Notes: generated by a model from the sequence alone, not told the origin. A DNA stretch of 64,000 nucleotides from Papaver somniferum (GCF_003573695.1 NC_039362.1:196931625-196995624); one strand, 5' to 3'. Shown: positions 47,256 to 60,600, counted from the first letter of the stretch. Numbers and translations are program-made.

Positions 47256-47734
47256 AATGTCTCAGCACCTTCTAATCCACCAAAAGAGTTACTCACGTAG
47301 CTTAAGCTAAAAATGTTGCTGAGCATACAGACTTAGTACGATAATTACTTTTAAGCGTCGGGACTATCTATTTGAGATACGGAGTAAGGTTTACTGTGAT
47401 TATTGTTAAATGAGTTTAGCCTGTTAAGATTTTGCAGGTTAGAGGAGCATGGGCTGCAAAGCTGGTGGGTTGTACATAATCCAAGAAAGAGACGATGGTG
47501 CTTCTAAATTGATGCCAAGTGTGTTTTAAGAAAAAAGGACCTTTCGAGGTACTTGTACGGATACCCAGGTGTATAGTCACTCATTATTTTACCTTCTCCT
47601 TCTTCTTTAATTAACGAGCTTATGGCCATTGATTATCTCTGTTGCAGGCTGGTCTAAGAATGGTCGGCCATTGATTATCTCTGGTCTAAGAAAATCTAAG
47701 AAAAAAGCCATGGGAAGCATCAACAATTACTGAT

Positions 47735-48242
47735 ACCCCATGACGGACTACTAGTGAGCATCCAATCCCTCGCCAATTGGCGATTAATATTGCAACCCTA
47801 TTGCACTATATAAAAGGTCTTCAGAACGGTCTTGTATAATGTGGGACTAATTATTTTAACCATAAATTTGTAATAAAGAATATTTCAAACTGAAAATTTG
47901 TCTGTTGATTAAGACTCGTTTACTTCTCCAAATCAACACGCAGACGTCACGTGACGAGTTTTATATTGGCAGTATTGACTAATCTAATACCTAATTAATT
48001 GATGTTGCATTTTTTTCCAATTCAGCTGTTCAATATTTTGTGCGTCGTTCTTTCAGTTCCTTGTCAAGCAAACCTTTAATACTACTCAAGTACACAAAAC
48101 AAATTTCAGGATTCCTCTGCCTCTGGCAAAGTTAAAACATGACACAAACACCAAATTCGGGAGAAATTGACTACTTTCTTTTTCTTCGGATCCGTCTGTT
48201 CCCCCATGCATGAAAACATCAAGGACTTGTGTAATTTCTCAC
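47735..48242. repeat. right arm of the 15-kb-spaced inverted repeat
   Basis: Reverse-complement match to 32269-32830, about 90 percent identical by eye in the best stretch. Confidence 0.85.
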
Positions 48243-48649
48243 AATTAATACAGTTGAGCCAGTACTTGAAACCGGACCAGTTTGTATGCTTCGTAAAAAA
48301 ACGTAGAATCCAAGATGATAACTATTGACATGATGGCGAAGTTAAGGCCAAACCATGTATGGTTTCTAACTTACACAAACTTGATTCAGTCCAGCATAGA
48401 ATCCCCGTCCCAGTCCAGCATATAGTGGTCCTTAACAAGGAACACAAGTTCCTTTCTAAAAATTTATTGGTAGATGACGTACATTAGTAGTTTAGTACTA
48501 CTTCTACCAGGTATAACGTATCTATATACAATCATAATAATACACAGGGGTTTCCTTCCGTTATACGTTAGCTTTTGATAATAGCCTTCCCATCAGAGAA
48601 TTCTGATGAACATCTGAAGAAAACTACCCATATTTCTTCCTTGTCTTGA

Positions 48650-48885
48650 GTCTATCAGTCATGCCTGTTCGTGAGTTGGTTTTTAGACTTTTACAAGGTA
48701 ACGAACGAAGTCAGTGAGTGGAGATAGTGTATACTGAACAATCCATTTTTAAATTTTTTTTTTAATATTATGTAATACTATCCATTTTTCAATAACATCA
48801 TTATTTGATTCTAAATACAATAGTTAAAATCAAAACGAAATTGTGCCGTTATCGTTCACACGTACAACGTCAATGTCCTCTACCA
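48650..48885. repeat. segmental duplication block, copy of the peroxidase 3' flank
   Basis: Direct match to 28838-29075. No peroxidase exon follows in this copy. Confidence 0.8.
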
Positions 48886-49118
48886 TCTCTAGGTATGGTA
48901 GAGATTTAATTTCTGTTTCAAGGATTAGTAAAAGATTGGGCCAAAACTGAAAAGGGACACAGATGAATCCCGATGAACTACTTTTCATATGAGTGCAAAT
49001 GGTCCCAGTTGAAAACAAAACGGTTGTACATGCGTTTGTGACTGTGATGTGTACTTCTGTACTTTGTAACCTGAAAATGAATGAGACCGACTTAAATTTG
49101 AGAGAAATATGTGGATCA

Positions 49119-49421
49119 TAATGGTAACTAGGTAGATTAAAACTCAGCTTATATAAAGACTACTCTCTTTATTATGTTTAGAAAATCACTCAAAACTAAA
49201 CACAAAGCTATCAATCTTCCATATGATCATCTACAACATTGGAGATTCATATATAGAGCTTAGGATTTTCTTTTCCTAGCCACATTCCTTTTGTACATGT
49301 AATTCCTTTTCTTAGAACAAGTTAGAACCTAATTCTCTTTAGGAATACATGCTAGACTTTCCTTAATCTGACCAAACTAGTTAGAGACTATCTCAGTCTC
49401 AATGTTGAAGTTAATCCAACA
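49119..49421 (-). repeat. 3' LTR of the copia element
   Basis: Starts on the element strand with TGTTGGATTAACTTC directly after the poly-purine tract AAGGGGGAGAA (49422-49432). The polyprotein stop at 49388 lies inside it. Confidence 0.93.
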
Positions 49422-52400
49422 TTCTCCCCCTTAAGCTTCAACTGTGCTTGTGAAAAATCTTGTACTCCTATTAATTTCCTCATCTCTTCAAACTTGATCC
49501 GAGCCAATGCCTTTGTTAATATATCTGCTTTCTGCTCAGTTCCAGGTATGTGTTCTACGTTAATGACCTCCTTCTCGATGCATTCTCGTATGAAATGATA
49601 CCTTTTGTGAATGTGTTTCGTCTTCCCATGAAACACTGGATTTTTAGTGAGTGCAATTGCAGACTTATTATCAATCTTGATGAGAACTTTTTCAAGTTCT
49701 CTTCCTTTGATTTCACCCAACAGTTCTTGAAGCCATATTGATTGTTTAGCTGCTTCTATTGCAGCCATAAACTCAGCTTCACAGGATGAGAGGGCTACAG
49801 TGTCTTGCTTCTGTGAACACCATGTAATAGGTGCTTCACCTAGATAAAATATATGACCAGTTGTACCTTTTCCATCATCTTGGTCAATATTATGACTGCT
49901 GTCACTATACCCAACAATTCCTTTTGATCCTCCTCGACCATATTTCAATCCACAACTGATTGTTCCTCTTAGATATCTCAATATCTGCTTTATTACATCA
50001 CCATGAGACTTGCGTGGACTCTGCATATAACGGCTTGCTACTCCCACAGAGAAAGCCAAATCTGGTCTTGTGTGTAATAAGTATCTTAGGCATCCAACAT
50101 TTCTTCTATAACTCGTTGGATCAATCTCAGGCTCCTCTTGTGCTTTTGAAATTTTCAGTCCAAATTCCATTGGAATTCTTGTTGGATTACAAGTTTCAAG
50201 TCCTGCTTCCTGTAGAATTTTCTTTGCATAGCTTTCTTGTTTGATCTGAATTCCATCTATCCCTTGATGAACTTCTATTCCTAGATAATATGTGAGTTTC
50301 CCAAGATCAGACATCTCAAAGTTAAATGACATATCTTTCTTGAACTCACAGATCACCTTGAGAGAATTGCCAGTCACAAATAGATCATCTACATAGACTG
50401 CAATTACTAGTAGTGTCCCCTTTTCTTCTTTTCTGTATACAGAAGTTTCTTTAGAACACTTTATGAATCTCATTCCCTTTAAGATTTGATCTAACTTTGT
50501 ATTCCAGGCTCGAGGGTCTTGTCTTGGACCATAGAGAGCTTTTGTCAACTTGTAAATTCTATGTTCTTGTCCCTTTACTTCGAAACCTTCTGGTTGTTCA
50601 ACATATACATCTTCACTTAGTTCGTCATGCAAGAATGTCGTATTTACGTCTAAATTATGTATTTCCCAAGAGTTTGATGCAGCTTCTGCTATTAAGAGAC
50701 GAATTGTCTCTAGTCTAGCAACTGGTGCAAAAACTTCATCAAAGTCTATGCCTGATTCTTGAACGTATCCGTTAGCTACAAGTCTTTCCTTATATTTGTT
50801 AATAGTTCCATCAACATTTCTTTTAACCTTGAAGATCCACTTGAGTCCAATCACTTTTACCCCACCAGGCTTATCGACTAGACACCAAGTCTTGTTTCTG
50901 TTGATTGAAACAATTTCTTCTCTACATGCTTGTATCCATTTATGTGAAAGCTTTGATTCCTTAAAGTTTATTGGTTCGTCATTAATGGACAACAATAATG
51001 TCTCACATTCCTCTGCTGCTTGAAGAACATAATCCTCCAGATATTGTGGCTTTTGAGTCTGTTTTGTTGATTTTCGCAGTGGTGGGATAGCTTGAGCTTC
51101 TTGGTTTTCTTCTTCTTCTTTTACGTTATTCTCAGTGTTTTCAATATTATCTTCTTCTTCTTGATTATCATAGTGATTCTCTTCAGTGTTGATGGTTATG
51201 GGTCCTTCTCCTTCATCAATTACTTGACCCCATATCATGTGAAACATACCTGGATCCCTTCTCGATTCATTGGTTGTTTTTATCCAGTTACAATGTGTTG
51301 TCTCATCAAACACCACGTCGCGACTTACTACCACTCTCCTTGTTGTTGGATTGTATAACCTGTAGGCCTTAGATCCAGGCTCAATTCCTAGATGTACAAG
51401 AGTCTGAGATCGATCATCCAACTTCTTAAGAGTTGCAGATTCAAATTTTGCATATGCTTTGCATCCAAACACTCTTAGATGATCTAGATTTGGTTTCTTC
51501 TTGTGTAAGCTTTCATACGGAGTCATATTATTAAGATCTTTCGTAGGTATCCTGTTTATTAGATATGTAGAGTGTCGTACAGATTCTCCCCATAGATAAT
51601 TAGGTACCTGCATGGCTTTTAATGAACTTCTCGTCATCTCCATTAGAGTTCGGTTTCTTCTCTCTACCAATCCATTCTGCTGTGGTGTATATGGTGATGT
51701 GATTTGCCTTTTGATTCCATTGAACTCACAATATTTTTTGAACTCTACTGATGTGAATTCTCCTCCCCTGTCTGTTCTAAGTATCTTTACCTCCTTATTG
51801 AACTCTTTTTCAATCATAGTCTTAAGTACTTTGAATCTGTCGAATGCTTCACTCTTTTCTTTCATCAAGATGGACCACATGTATCTAGAGAAATCATCTA
51901 TGATAACAAATATGTATTTGTTATTCGTAAGTGTCTGTGGTGTGATAGGACCACATACGTCAGCATGGAGAAGTTCTAATGGCTCTGAGGCTCTGAATGT
52001 CTTTGCTTTTGGGAAATCTTGACGTGTTTGTTTCCCAACTAAACATGATTCACAGATTTTTGCTTCATCATTTAACTGTGGTAGTCCTAGAACCATCTTG
52101 TTCTGAGACATTGCCTTTAAAGTTCTAAAGCTTATGTGTCCTAATCTTGCATGCCACTTCCATGTCTGATCTTCAAGGCTCATGTGTAGACACATTGGTT
52201 TCCCAATTGTGAGACTTACCTTGTAGAGTCTATTCTGTGACCTTGAGACTCTGACAAGAAGCCTTCCATTAGGATCATGAACTGTAAGAAATTCACGTTG
52301 CATTCTAACATCACATCCAACTTCTGTAGCTTGTCCCAGACTCAGGATGTTGCTCTGTAAGTTTGGAATGTAATAGATATTTGTGACGAGTTTCTGTTCT

Positions 52401-53542
52401 CCTGTTTTACTTTGAAATAAGATTGATCCTTTCCCTTTGATCTCTATATAAGAACCATCTCCAAATTTCACCTTTCCTTTTATTTTTTCGTTAAGTTCAG
52501 AGAAGTAATGTTTCTTACCAGTCATGTGATTGCTGGCTCCGTTATCTAAGTACCAGACTCCTTCTTCACAATCTTTTGTTTCATAGTTCTTTGGTATTAG
52601 CTTCTCTTCATTCAAAAAAACTACTTCGTGCATGAATAAGGCAGGGTCTGCTTCTTCTGTTTCATTCTTATTATCCTCTTGCTTATTTTGTATTCTTTCT
52701 GTACATACTGACGAGAAGTGGCCTGGCTTATCACATCTAAAATAGATAATTTTTGATCTGTCCTTCTTTTCCTTTCCTTGGTTGTGATCAATTTGATTTG
52801 TTTTTCTGTCTTGTGAGTTAAACCTTCCCCCTCTTCCTCGTCCTTTGTATCCTCTACCACCTCTTCCACGACCTCTGTCTCTTGTGGTTGAAGCACTTTG
52901 TTAAAAAGAGTTTGTATACAAAAGTTTTCCTTGAGTTTCTGAATTTCTATCTTCGTCGAAAATTCTTTCCTCATATGCTTTTAGTCTTTCAATTATGTTT
53001 TTGTAACTTGTCTGTTTTAGATCCAAGACTTGTTCCAGAGAAACTATAATCTGGATGTATTTGGATCTTGGCAGATTGTTGAGAAACTTCTTGACACGCT
53101 TGTTCTCTTCAATAGTTTTTCCAAGTGATGCAGCTTTTGAGGCTATCTCTGATAGCTTTCCTGCAAAGCTATCAATAGTATCATTGGCTTTCATCTTCAC
53201 TCTTTCAAATTCAGACATTAAGGTTTGCAGACGGGCTTCTTTAACTTGATCAGCTCCGAGATCACGTGCCTTTATTGCATCCCAAATTTTCTTTGAAGTT
53301 TCCTGTTCACCAACTTGTAGAACAAGACATTCTGGTATTGCTTGAAAGAGTAATCCAATGGCAACATTGTTTTTGTCTGGGTCCAATGTACCGGGATCAA
53401 TTGTTTCCCAAACTTTGTAGATTTTTATCAGTACCTTCATTCTCATGGCCCATACTGTGTAGTTTGTGGCGTTGAGGATTGGAACTTGTATTGATGGTGG
53501 CGTGAACTGTTTTGCACCAAAAATGGTGGTTTCGTTTTCCAT
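49388..53542 (-). pseudogene. copia gag-pol polyprotein, open except for one in-frame stop
   Basis: A single frame of about 1385 codons. Gag: MENETTIFGAKQ, then LNATNYTVWAMRMKV and FLNNLPRSKY. A Gly/Arg-rich linker leads to a zinc knuckle, FRCDKPGHFSSVC, whose first Cys is Phe. Protease: WYLDNGASNHMTG (DNG in place of the common DSG). Integrase: HARLGHISFRTL, CESCLVGKQTR, DDFSRYMW, LRTDRGGEF and PQQNGLVERRNR. Reverse transcriptase: GLKWIFKVKRNVDG, LDVNTTFLHDEL, ALYGPRQDPRAW and the catalytic YVDDLFVTG. RNase H: YSDSSHNIDQDDGKGTTG, SSCEAEFMAA, DNKSAIALTKN. The only stop is a TAA at 52901-52903 between gag and the knuckle. The end of the frame runs 34 bases into the LTR. Start chosen at MENETT, 14 bases from the primer site. 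Possibly inactive, or only gag is made from this copy. Confidence 0.93.
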
Positions 53543-53555
53543 GGCTCAGAAATAA

Positions 53556-53567
53556 GCTCTGATACCA
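53556..53567 (-). other. primer-binding site, initiator tRNA-Met type
   Basis: TGGTATCAGAGC on the minus strand, two bases after the 5' LTR. This is the standard plant copia primer site. Confidence 0.95.
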
Positions 53568-53569
53568 AT

Positions 53570-53872
53570 TAATGGTAACTAGGTAGATCAAAACTCAGCT
53601 TATATAAAGACTACTCTCTTTATTATGTTTAGAAAATCACTCAAAACTAAACACAAAGCTATCAATCTTCCATATTATCATCCACAACATTGGAGATTCA
53701 TATATAGAGCTTAGGATTTCCTTTTCCTAGCCACATTCCTTTTGTACATGTAATTCCTTTTCTTAGAACAAGTTAGAACCTAATTCTCTTTAGGAATACA
53801 TGCTAGACTTTCCTTAATCTGACCAAACTAGTTAGAGACTATCTCAGTCTCAATGTTGAAGTTAATCCAACA
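53570..53872 (-). repeat. 5' LTR of the copia element
   Basis: Nearly identical to 49119-49421. It is followed by GATCA. Confidence 0.93.
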
Positions 53873-53877
53873 GATCA

Positions 53878-54879
53878 CATGTACCGTGTATGTATGTTTC
53901 ATTTTCTGATCTTCATGACAACACCAACAAAACTATCACTGGGAAGCTTCACTGTTGATTCTCTCGGCTCTACACGAAATTTCCACGTAATTTAATATTA
54001 TGTTGTTTGTTTATCCATTTCAGTTCGAGTTTTCTATTGGTAAATCTATTAAAAGGATACCATGAATGCTGCATAATTTTCCATCCATATTGATTTACAG
54101 AGCATTAGTCAAATAGTAGAATAACTCTACACCATGCATTATCACCGTTAGAGGTGTAAATTGGAATGTGGCAGCACGAGCATAACCCAACACAACATGT
54201 TAAAACTTGAGTCCATCCCAGCCCAATATGTAGTTTCACAGGATATGTTGGGCTAGACTAACCAACACATGGTCCAACACAGCACGTAAAGAAAACATGT
54301 CAAACCATGCATAAAAGAATATAAAATATTACACAAATCATTTCCGAATAACAAAAAAGAATATGTTGATAAAAAAAAATCTTATTAATAGGAGGGAAAG
54401 ATTTGATACAAGAATGTAACACAATTAATCAAAATGTAGTCAATATCCGATTTAAAAGAATAAAATAAAAGGATCATGCTTTTCTTAAATATGGCTCATC
54501 CTTTTGTCAATAATAACTGATTTGAAATTAGTAATTAAACTAGCACACCGATTGATATATAATACTCCAAAATAATCATTAAATATATGAATCAACAAAA
54601 AAAATAAAAAAATAAAAGTTCATTATCTAATTTTTATAATTGAAATTGAGTAAGATATTAATTAATGTTTTTGAAAGATAATGGATATTCTCAAACAATT
54701 CGGGTGTAATCATGATTGAAAAAAAGCCATATTAGAGATTCTTTTTATATATACCTCCCTTACGTTGCATCCTTATTTGGCTTTAACTTAGTCATCGGAA
54801 GCAAGGCAGTGTGCAGTCTATCATTCTTTCTATTTGCTCAAATTTTCTCAAATTACTAGATGATTACATGCGCTATGTG
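53878..54879. other. intergenic, AT-rich, no gene seen
   Basis: Contains a short zone at 54150-54310 with repeated CCCAACAC/AACATG words. No coding evidence. Confidence 0.55.
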
Positions 54880-56110
54880 TTGCACTGTTGGTTGTCGAAA
54901 TGAAACAAGAAAAAGAGGCCAAGCATGAGAGAAAAGAGCCAGTTAAGATAGCCAAGGACACTCGCTATGAATCCACTATTTTGGCATGAGCTTCATTCAT
55001 AGAAGAAAATGAAGTAGACTCTCATTCCCTAATGTTGAGGGAAGACATAGGCAAGTCATCCTTGGCTACTAAACTAAGGCTCTTTCCTTCATGTAAGACC
55101 TCTCTTCTTCCTTCTATTATTCTTCATTTCAGTTCCAGTTGAAATGATGATGACTCTTTAAGTTTGACAAGCTTTCAATTTAAAGGTGTTAAAAGGAGGC
55201 ATCCAAGAGGGCTTCAAATTTGACTTCTGACTTAAAAGTAAGCTTGGTTATGGGTGTCCATGACGAATATATTCTAATGTATGAATGCAAGGGCCCATAG
55301 TGCTCCCTGATATGCTCATAAAAACAGTCAAGCTTATATCTCTCAGCAACTTTTCTGGTTAGTTGAGTGAATCTAAGTATGTATTTAGACTGATTTTGTA
55401 AGTGCAAAAATTTGAAAATTCGTAGCCTCTTTTTACCTGATCTATCTCTTTTTGATTGTTGCCAATTACACCATTGTAATACTTATCATTGTAGTACCGT
55501 GATAAAGTTATTGGGTGATGATACCAATGAACTGAATTTGAAGCTCGCTAATATCAAATTCTTTACTGAAAAAAGTATATTGTCCACTCCCTTGCTTTGG
55601 GCTACTTGCTATTACCGATCAAAAAGTAAAAGAAAAAGAAAATATATTGTCCACTCCCCTGCTTTCGCTACTTGCTAGAAGTTACATTCCAATTACATTA
55701 CAACTCAAATAGCAAGGTAACGATTCGGAGAATTCAGCAAACTTGTTGATGTTCTCTGATCGCAACATGGTGGATAAAGGTTTGACCTCTATAAATTGCT
55801 AAATAAAGACATGAGGGAAGAAAGATCCCATATATAATATCTTCTGACAATAGTAAGAAATACGAACATATAAGCCATTTGGGTGTTTTGACTTAGCCCA
55901 TATCATATCACATGTCCATGTACTAAAGTCAAATGTCTGTTAGTTAGACTATTCGCTGGCCTTCTTGATCAACAGTAGGAGTATATTTGTTCTGTCTCTC
56001 TGGATGGAATGGAATTCGACCACCTGTGCATATGTCAGTCGCATCTTCATACAGCATCCACTTCACTGAACTCAGCAATCCTTTCACATTTGGATCTCAC
56101 CATCCACAAT
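54880..56110. repeat. segmental duplication block, copy 2
   Basis: Direct match to 36590-37860, more diverged and with internal rearrangement (a doubled TATTGTCCACTCCC near 55580 and 55645). Frames at 55189-55678 are not convincing. Confidence 0.8.
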
Positions 56111-56311
56111 GTTACTGAATAGATCCGGCTAAGAAACTCTCTTTAAACCTCAAGCTCTAATAAAATAGGAATAAATCATTTGAGGAATGGTGGATCCTAT
56201 ATAGAAATCTTTGAACTCACCGGAAAAAAATACAATCAGTGAGAAAGATCGTTTATAGGGAGTTTGATTGGGCGGTACATCTAGATAATAGTAATACATG
56301 TATGAGCATGG

Positions 56312-56732
56312 TGTAGCGCCAAAGGCTGCGGAAGCGTTAGGTTTGCAGTTGCATTGCTACAAAGGTACCTCGGTATCGCCAAAAACACAATTACACACTC
56401 AAGATGAACAAGTATTTAATGAGGTTGAAACCTCGGGGACGAACAAGTAATTTTATATATGACCGTATAGGTTGGAATATACAAAGATCAAGCAAAGAAG
56501 AAGAAAAAACTTACTAGTTCTGGTGTGCTTTCTATAGTTCTATTTATGGCTATTTATACACATCAATAGGACTGGACACATTCCTCAACAAGGATTACTT
56601 TCCTATAAGTATAGGGTTTCCTAACTTAGCTCTAAGAGACATATCTCTTAAGCTGCTATACTTATGACACAAGTACTTGGTTTCCTTAATCAACTAGATT
56701 TCCTAATATAGACCTTGACCGACCTACCAACA
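56312..56732 (-). repeat. probable 3' LTR of a decayed copia element
   Basis: On the minus strand TGTTGGTAGGTCGGTC starts near 56732 after a purine-rich GAGGTGGAAAAT. The far end GGCGCTACA near 56312 is a guess from the TG..CA rule. The partner LTR is not in view. Confidence 0.5.
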
Positions 56733-56949
56733 ATTTTCCACCTCGGATCATGCATTCATGCATGAGACGATCAATAAACAAAATCACCTCCATCTTCGAA
56801 CGTCGATTGAAATATCACTGGATGCATACGTATCCTCAATAGGAATCAAACCCCACCGTAGTTTTCTGAAATGGCCTTGCTATAAGGCTTCCACCAGGTT
56901 CCTAAGAACCCTTACCCCCTAAAAGGACCTTAACCAAACAGAAAGGATG

Positions 56950-58080
56950 TGGATCAATTACAAGCAATGTCGAAACTTTATCCCAGATACTACTTTAGTC
57001 AACATATCAGCTGGATTGTCTTTGGTATCGATCTTCACAAGTAGAATATCTTATTATTCAAGAATTTCTCTCACAAAGTGACACCGTACGTCTATATGTT
57101 TGGTTCTAGCATGATGCACTTGATTCTTAGTCAAATAAATTACACTTATACTATCACAATGCACAGGAAGTTGGTCTTGCACAACTGCTAAGTCATCTAG
57201 CAAACCTTGTAACCATACAGACTATTTTAATGCCTCGGTCACTACCATATATTCCGCCTCCGTAGTTGAAACCGCCACAGTAGACTGCAAGATTGATCTC
57301 CAACTTACTGGTGCCCCTGCTACGGTAAATACATACCCTGTAGTTGAACGTCTCTTTTCCAAATCACCATCATAGTCAGAATCCACATACCCAACACACA
57401 GCTGACTGTTACTTATATCCTTCACAAACTCCAAGCCAACATCAATTGTACCATAAACATACCTCAAATCCATTTCATAACTTTCCAATGTCTTTTACCA
57501 GGACAATGCATATATCGGCTGACCATACTAACTGTATGTGAAATGTTCGGCTTGTAAATACCATTGTGTAGATCAAGCTACCTACAGCCTCAGCATATGG
57601 GACTTGGGACATATACTCTCGATATACAATGGTCATAGTGACTTCTTATGTATGTTTGGCCTACCATAAACTGGTAAAATCGCTTGTATCATTATCTTGG
57701 ATACTGCTTCAGCCCATACAAAGATCTCTTCAACTTACATACACAATCTTCTTTTCCAGCAACCTTGAACCCACTCGGCTGAGTCATATAGATGACCTTT
57801 TCTAGATCACCATGTAAGAACGCCGTGTTTACATCTAGCTGAACTAGGTCTAAATCATATTGTGCTACCAAGGCCAACAAAATACGGATTGATTAGTGTT
57901 TTACCACCAGAGATAACACCTATTTATAGTCAATCCCTTCTTTTTGGGCATAACCTATTGCAACTAACCTTTCCTTGTAGCGTGCTTGATTCACCGAAGA
58001 TCCTTCTTTCTTAGCGTATACCCGCTTGCACCCTATGGCCTTACCGTTCGGAAGCTTAATGATGTGATTTTAAAATTTGT
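56950..58080 (-). pseudogene. decayed copia pol fragment (reverse transcriptase and RNase H)
   Basis: Pieces on the minus strand in copia order: KEGSSVNQARYKERLVAIGYAQ (about 57930-58020), QLDVNTAFLHGDLEKVIYM and LKRSLYGLKQYPR (57692-57880), MDLRYVYGTIDVG, GYVDSDYDGDLEKRRSTTGY and STTEAEYMV (57222-57488), then HHARTKHIDVR and DNPADMLTK (about 57000-57130). Stops and frameshifts separate them; the YVDD segment of the polymerase is missing. Gag and integrase are absent. Different from the 49-kb copia in sequence. Confidence 0.85.
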
Positions 58081-58439
58081 TTGTAAAGTGATAGTAAAGT
58101 TCGTTCAACTCGGAATTGATGAGATTGATTTACGACTTAAGAATAAAAATATATTCACAAGGTTGTCACAAAAATCGAGAGGTATTTGTTGATGGTGGTT
58201 TTTTGTTCAGGGGTAAAATTGTAAAACTTCACATTTAATGTGTCGTCACTCTGCAAAGAAACGGAGCCATGTAAAGTGATGATTGTTCAACCTCTCCATT
58301 GACGTATTAATTTATTGAGCAACTCAATATGTTCACATGAAATTTATCCAGACTGATGCATGTAAGCAACAATACTCTATAGATTAGTAGGTGCAAAGTC
58401 CTACCTAAAATCAGAAAGCAATGAATAAAGGATCCGCGG
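58081..58439. other. intergenic, no gene seen
   Basis: AT-rich with no recognised feature. Confidence 0.5.
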
Positions 58440-60419
58440 AAAAGGAGAAACAATGAGAGGAAGCGTGGCCATGCCATACGCCAGCCGGCGTCACTTGGCC
58501 ACGACCCATGCTACCCAACCGACCCTTACTCCTTTGTCGACCAATCAGGTCATTTTAAATTTGTCGCACTCCCATGATTTGTGGCTGGGCCCATACTTGT
58601 CGTCCCTATTCCCCATCGATCAATCAGGTCGAATTAAACCTACCACGCGCACCAGAAGTGTATCCACACTCGTGCTTGGCTGGCCCCCTCTTTTTATTGA
58701 CCAACCAGGTTGCTCTAAACCTGCCACAATATTAAAAGAGGTGGAATTGCGTCAAGTGGTCACCATGCCAAATTGTTTTCCCAAAGATTGTACAAACAAC
58801 TAGGAACGTTTGGTAAATAATTTTAGTATGATCTACATGCCAAAAGTTTCGTATGGATGTCTAGCATAACATACTAAAATTCAAATCAATCGGAGTGACG
58901 AGATAAAAATACAAAATTCAAGCTAGGTCATGGCTGAAAACTGACAGAATCCCTCCTGAATTCTTCCCGAGTTCACTGTCAGGCTATTTTCACCTCCTAA
59001 ACGAGCTCAAAACCTAAATATTCTCTCGTAGATAGATAGGAAATTCTTTTCTGATCAGAATGGAGGGGCGGACCGTCAAAATCCGAGTTTGTACGAGAAT
59101 TTTACAACGATTTTAGTGAGGGTCCCACATCTGAATTTTCTGATTACGAAATTTCATGAGTTAACACAAATTTATGTGAATCATCTCAGCCATCCAACTT
59201 GGTTAGCCAACTTAAATGGTTTATATTTAATTTGAGTCAATCATCTCTCCCATCCACGGCCACATGCGCATGCCTTGTGCGCTAATTAGGGTTTCGGCAT
59301 GCCAACCGAGCCAAAACAATGTTCCACAGGGCATTGGGATTGATGTGGCCACTGAAACTGATGTTGCCACGCCATATTTGAGTCTAACACCAATGTGCCA
59401 AAATTTAGTGGCCATGGCTACGCCAGGCGCTACTTGCACCATCATGTCGTTGGCATGCACAACATATGCCAGCCATTCCACTGTGACACTGGCATGCACG
59501 AACTATGCCAGCCATGCCGCAGTACCACTGACATGCGCTAAAGGCGCCATTATACCATTATCAGGCGCCAACATAAGGTAGTCATAATCAACGGCTACCC
59601 TTCCACATGAGATGCAATCTTAGCCATCCAAGTTCGCTACCGAACTGACAGACTTGTGGTAAGTTTTAGGCGACCAGCCGCTTAAATCTAGTGGCCATGG
59701 CTACGCCAGGCGCCACATACACCACCGTGCCACTGGCGTGCACGAGTTATGCCAGTCATGCCGCAGTTCCACTGGCATACACCAAAAACGCTACTGTGCC
59801 ATTACCAGGCGCCAACAGAAGGTAGTCATAATCAACGGCTATCCTTCCTCTTGAGATGCAATCTAGCAGTCCAAGTTCGCCACCCAACTGACAGGATTTT
59901 GGCGAGTTTTAGGCAACCAGCCAAGATAAACCTAATAGCACCACATGTTATTTTTCTTGCGGCAAGTCTCTTGACCCTTACTTGCTACCCATAGCAAACT
60001 GCTACATGCTTTTTTCACGAAAACACTCGAGATATCAAACATGTTACAAAAATGGGGGATACTCATCAGGGTATTGGTATGGCGGTTTACAGCGTGCGGC
60101 GTGCAATACGCCCGTTACAAGAAAGTGTCAAGAAGCGGGGATGTTTAATGGTGGCAAGGAGTAACTGGTGTAAACGGATCCACTTCCTTCATCATGGAAG
60201 CAAGGTTTCTGACGGTTGCACACTCTTCCACCACTCAATCGTTCTCACTTCCTACGAGATCAGGGTACTTTTATTATGACTTGTATAAATAGGTTTCACC
60301 TATTTCCACCAAACAACAAGTTTTTGATCGGCAACAACATAGTATCCATAAATCACCAAGAATTGATAGCTTTCACTCTGCAAGCCAGTTCCACTTTTTG
60401 ATACAAGTCATAAAACAAG
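58440..60419 (+). mobile_element. possible LTR-retrotransposon-derived DNA with tandem repeats
   Basis: Base composition is more GC-rich than neighbours at 58440-58760 and 59240-60230. A 283-bp unit beginning AGTGGCCATGGCTACGCCAG is present at 59407 and 59690. A degenerate unit with GACCAATCAGGTC/GACCAACCAGGTT recurs at 58530-58730. A TATA box (TATAAAT, 60284-60290) followed by an AACAACAAG leader looks like an LTR promoter on the plus strand. No gag or pol is seen. The second CACTA element starts at 60420 and may have cut it. Confidence 0.35.
59407..59925. repeat. 283-bp tandem duplication
   Basis: Two copies, offset 283 bp, share GTAGTCATAATCAACGGCTA, GAGATGCAATCT and TATGCCAG(C/T)CATGCCGCAGT. 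Confidence 0.85.
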
Positions 60420-60600
60420 CACTACACCATTTTTCCCGAATAGTAACTAAAATTCGTAACGGCCCAGCAACCGTTACAAAATTGACAGTTACAAAAAGCC
60501 GTTACAACCTAATTGTAACAGGTTGAAGCCGTTACGAATTTTTTTTGTGATTCGTAACAAGTGACAACTGTTACGAATCGTAACAGGATAATTATTTACG
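60420..60600 (+). repeat. CACTA terminus and subterminal repeats of the second element
   Basis: Terminal CACTACACC is followed by at least eight GTTACRA-type words, some forming palindromes such as TTACGAATCGTAA near 60574. Confidence 0.7.

Larger units (their letters stand above)
47261..49113. other. intergenic host DNA with duplicated blocks
   Basis: No gene supported. It contains the right inverted-repeat arm (47735-48242) and the second copy of the peroxidase 3' flank (48650-48885). CTATATAAAAGG at about 47812 resembles a TATA box, but no downstream gene was found. Confidence 0.55.
49119..53872 (-). mobile_element. young Ty1/copia retrotransposon, nearly intact
   Basis: 4754 bp. Both LTRs are 303 bp (TGTTGGAT to CCATTA on the element strand) and the target duplication GATCA lies at 49114-49118 and 53873-53877. 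I count four differences between the LTRs, so the insertion is recent. The minus-strand order is LTR, initiator-Met tRNA primer site, gag, protease, integrase, reverse transcriptase, RNase H, poly-purine tract, LTR. Integrase before reverse transcriptase defines copia. Confidence 0.95.
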
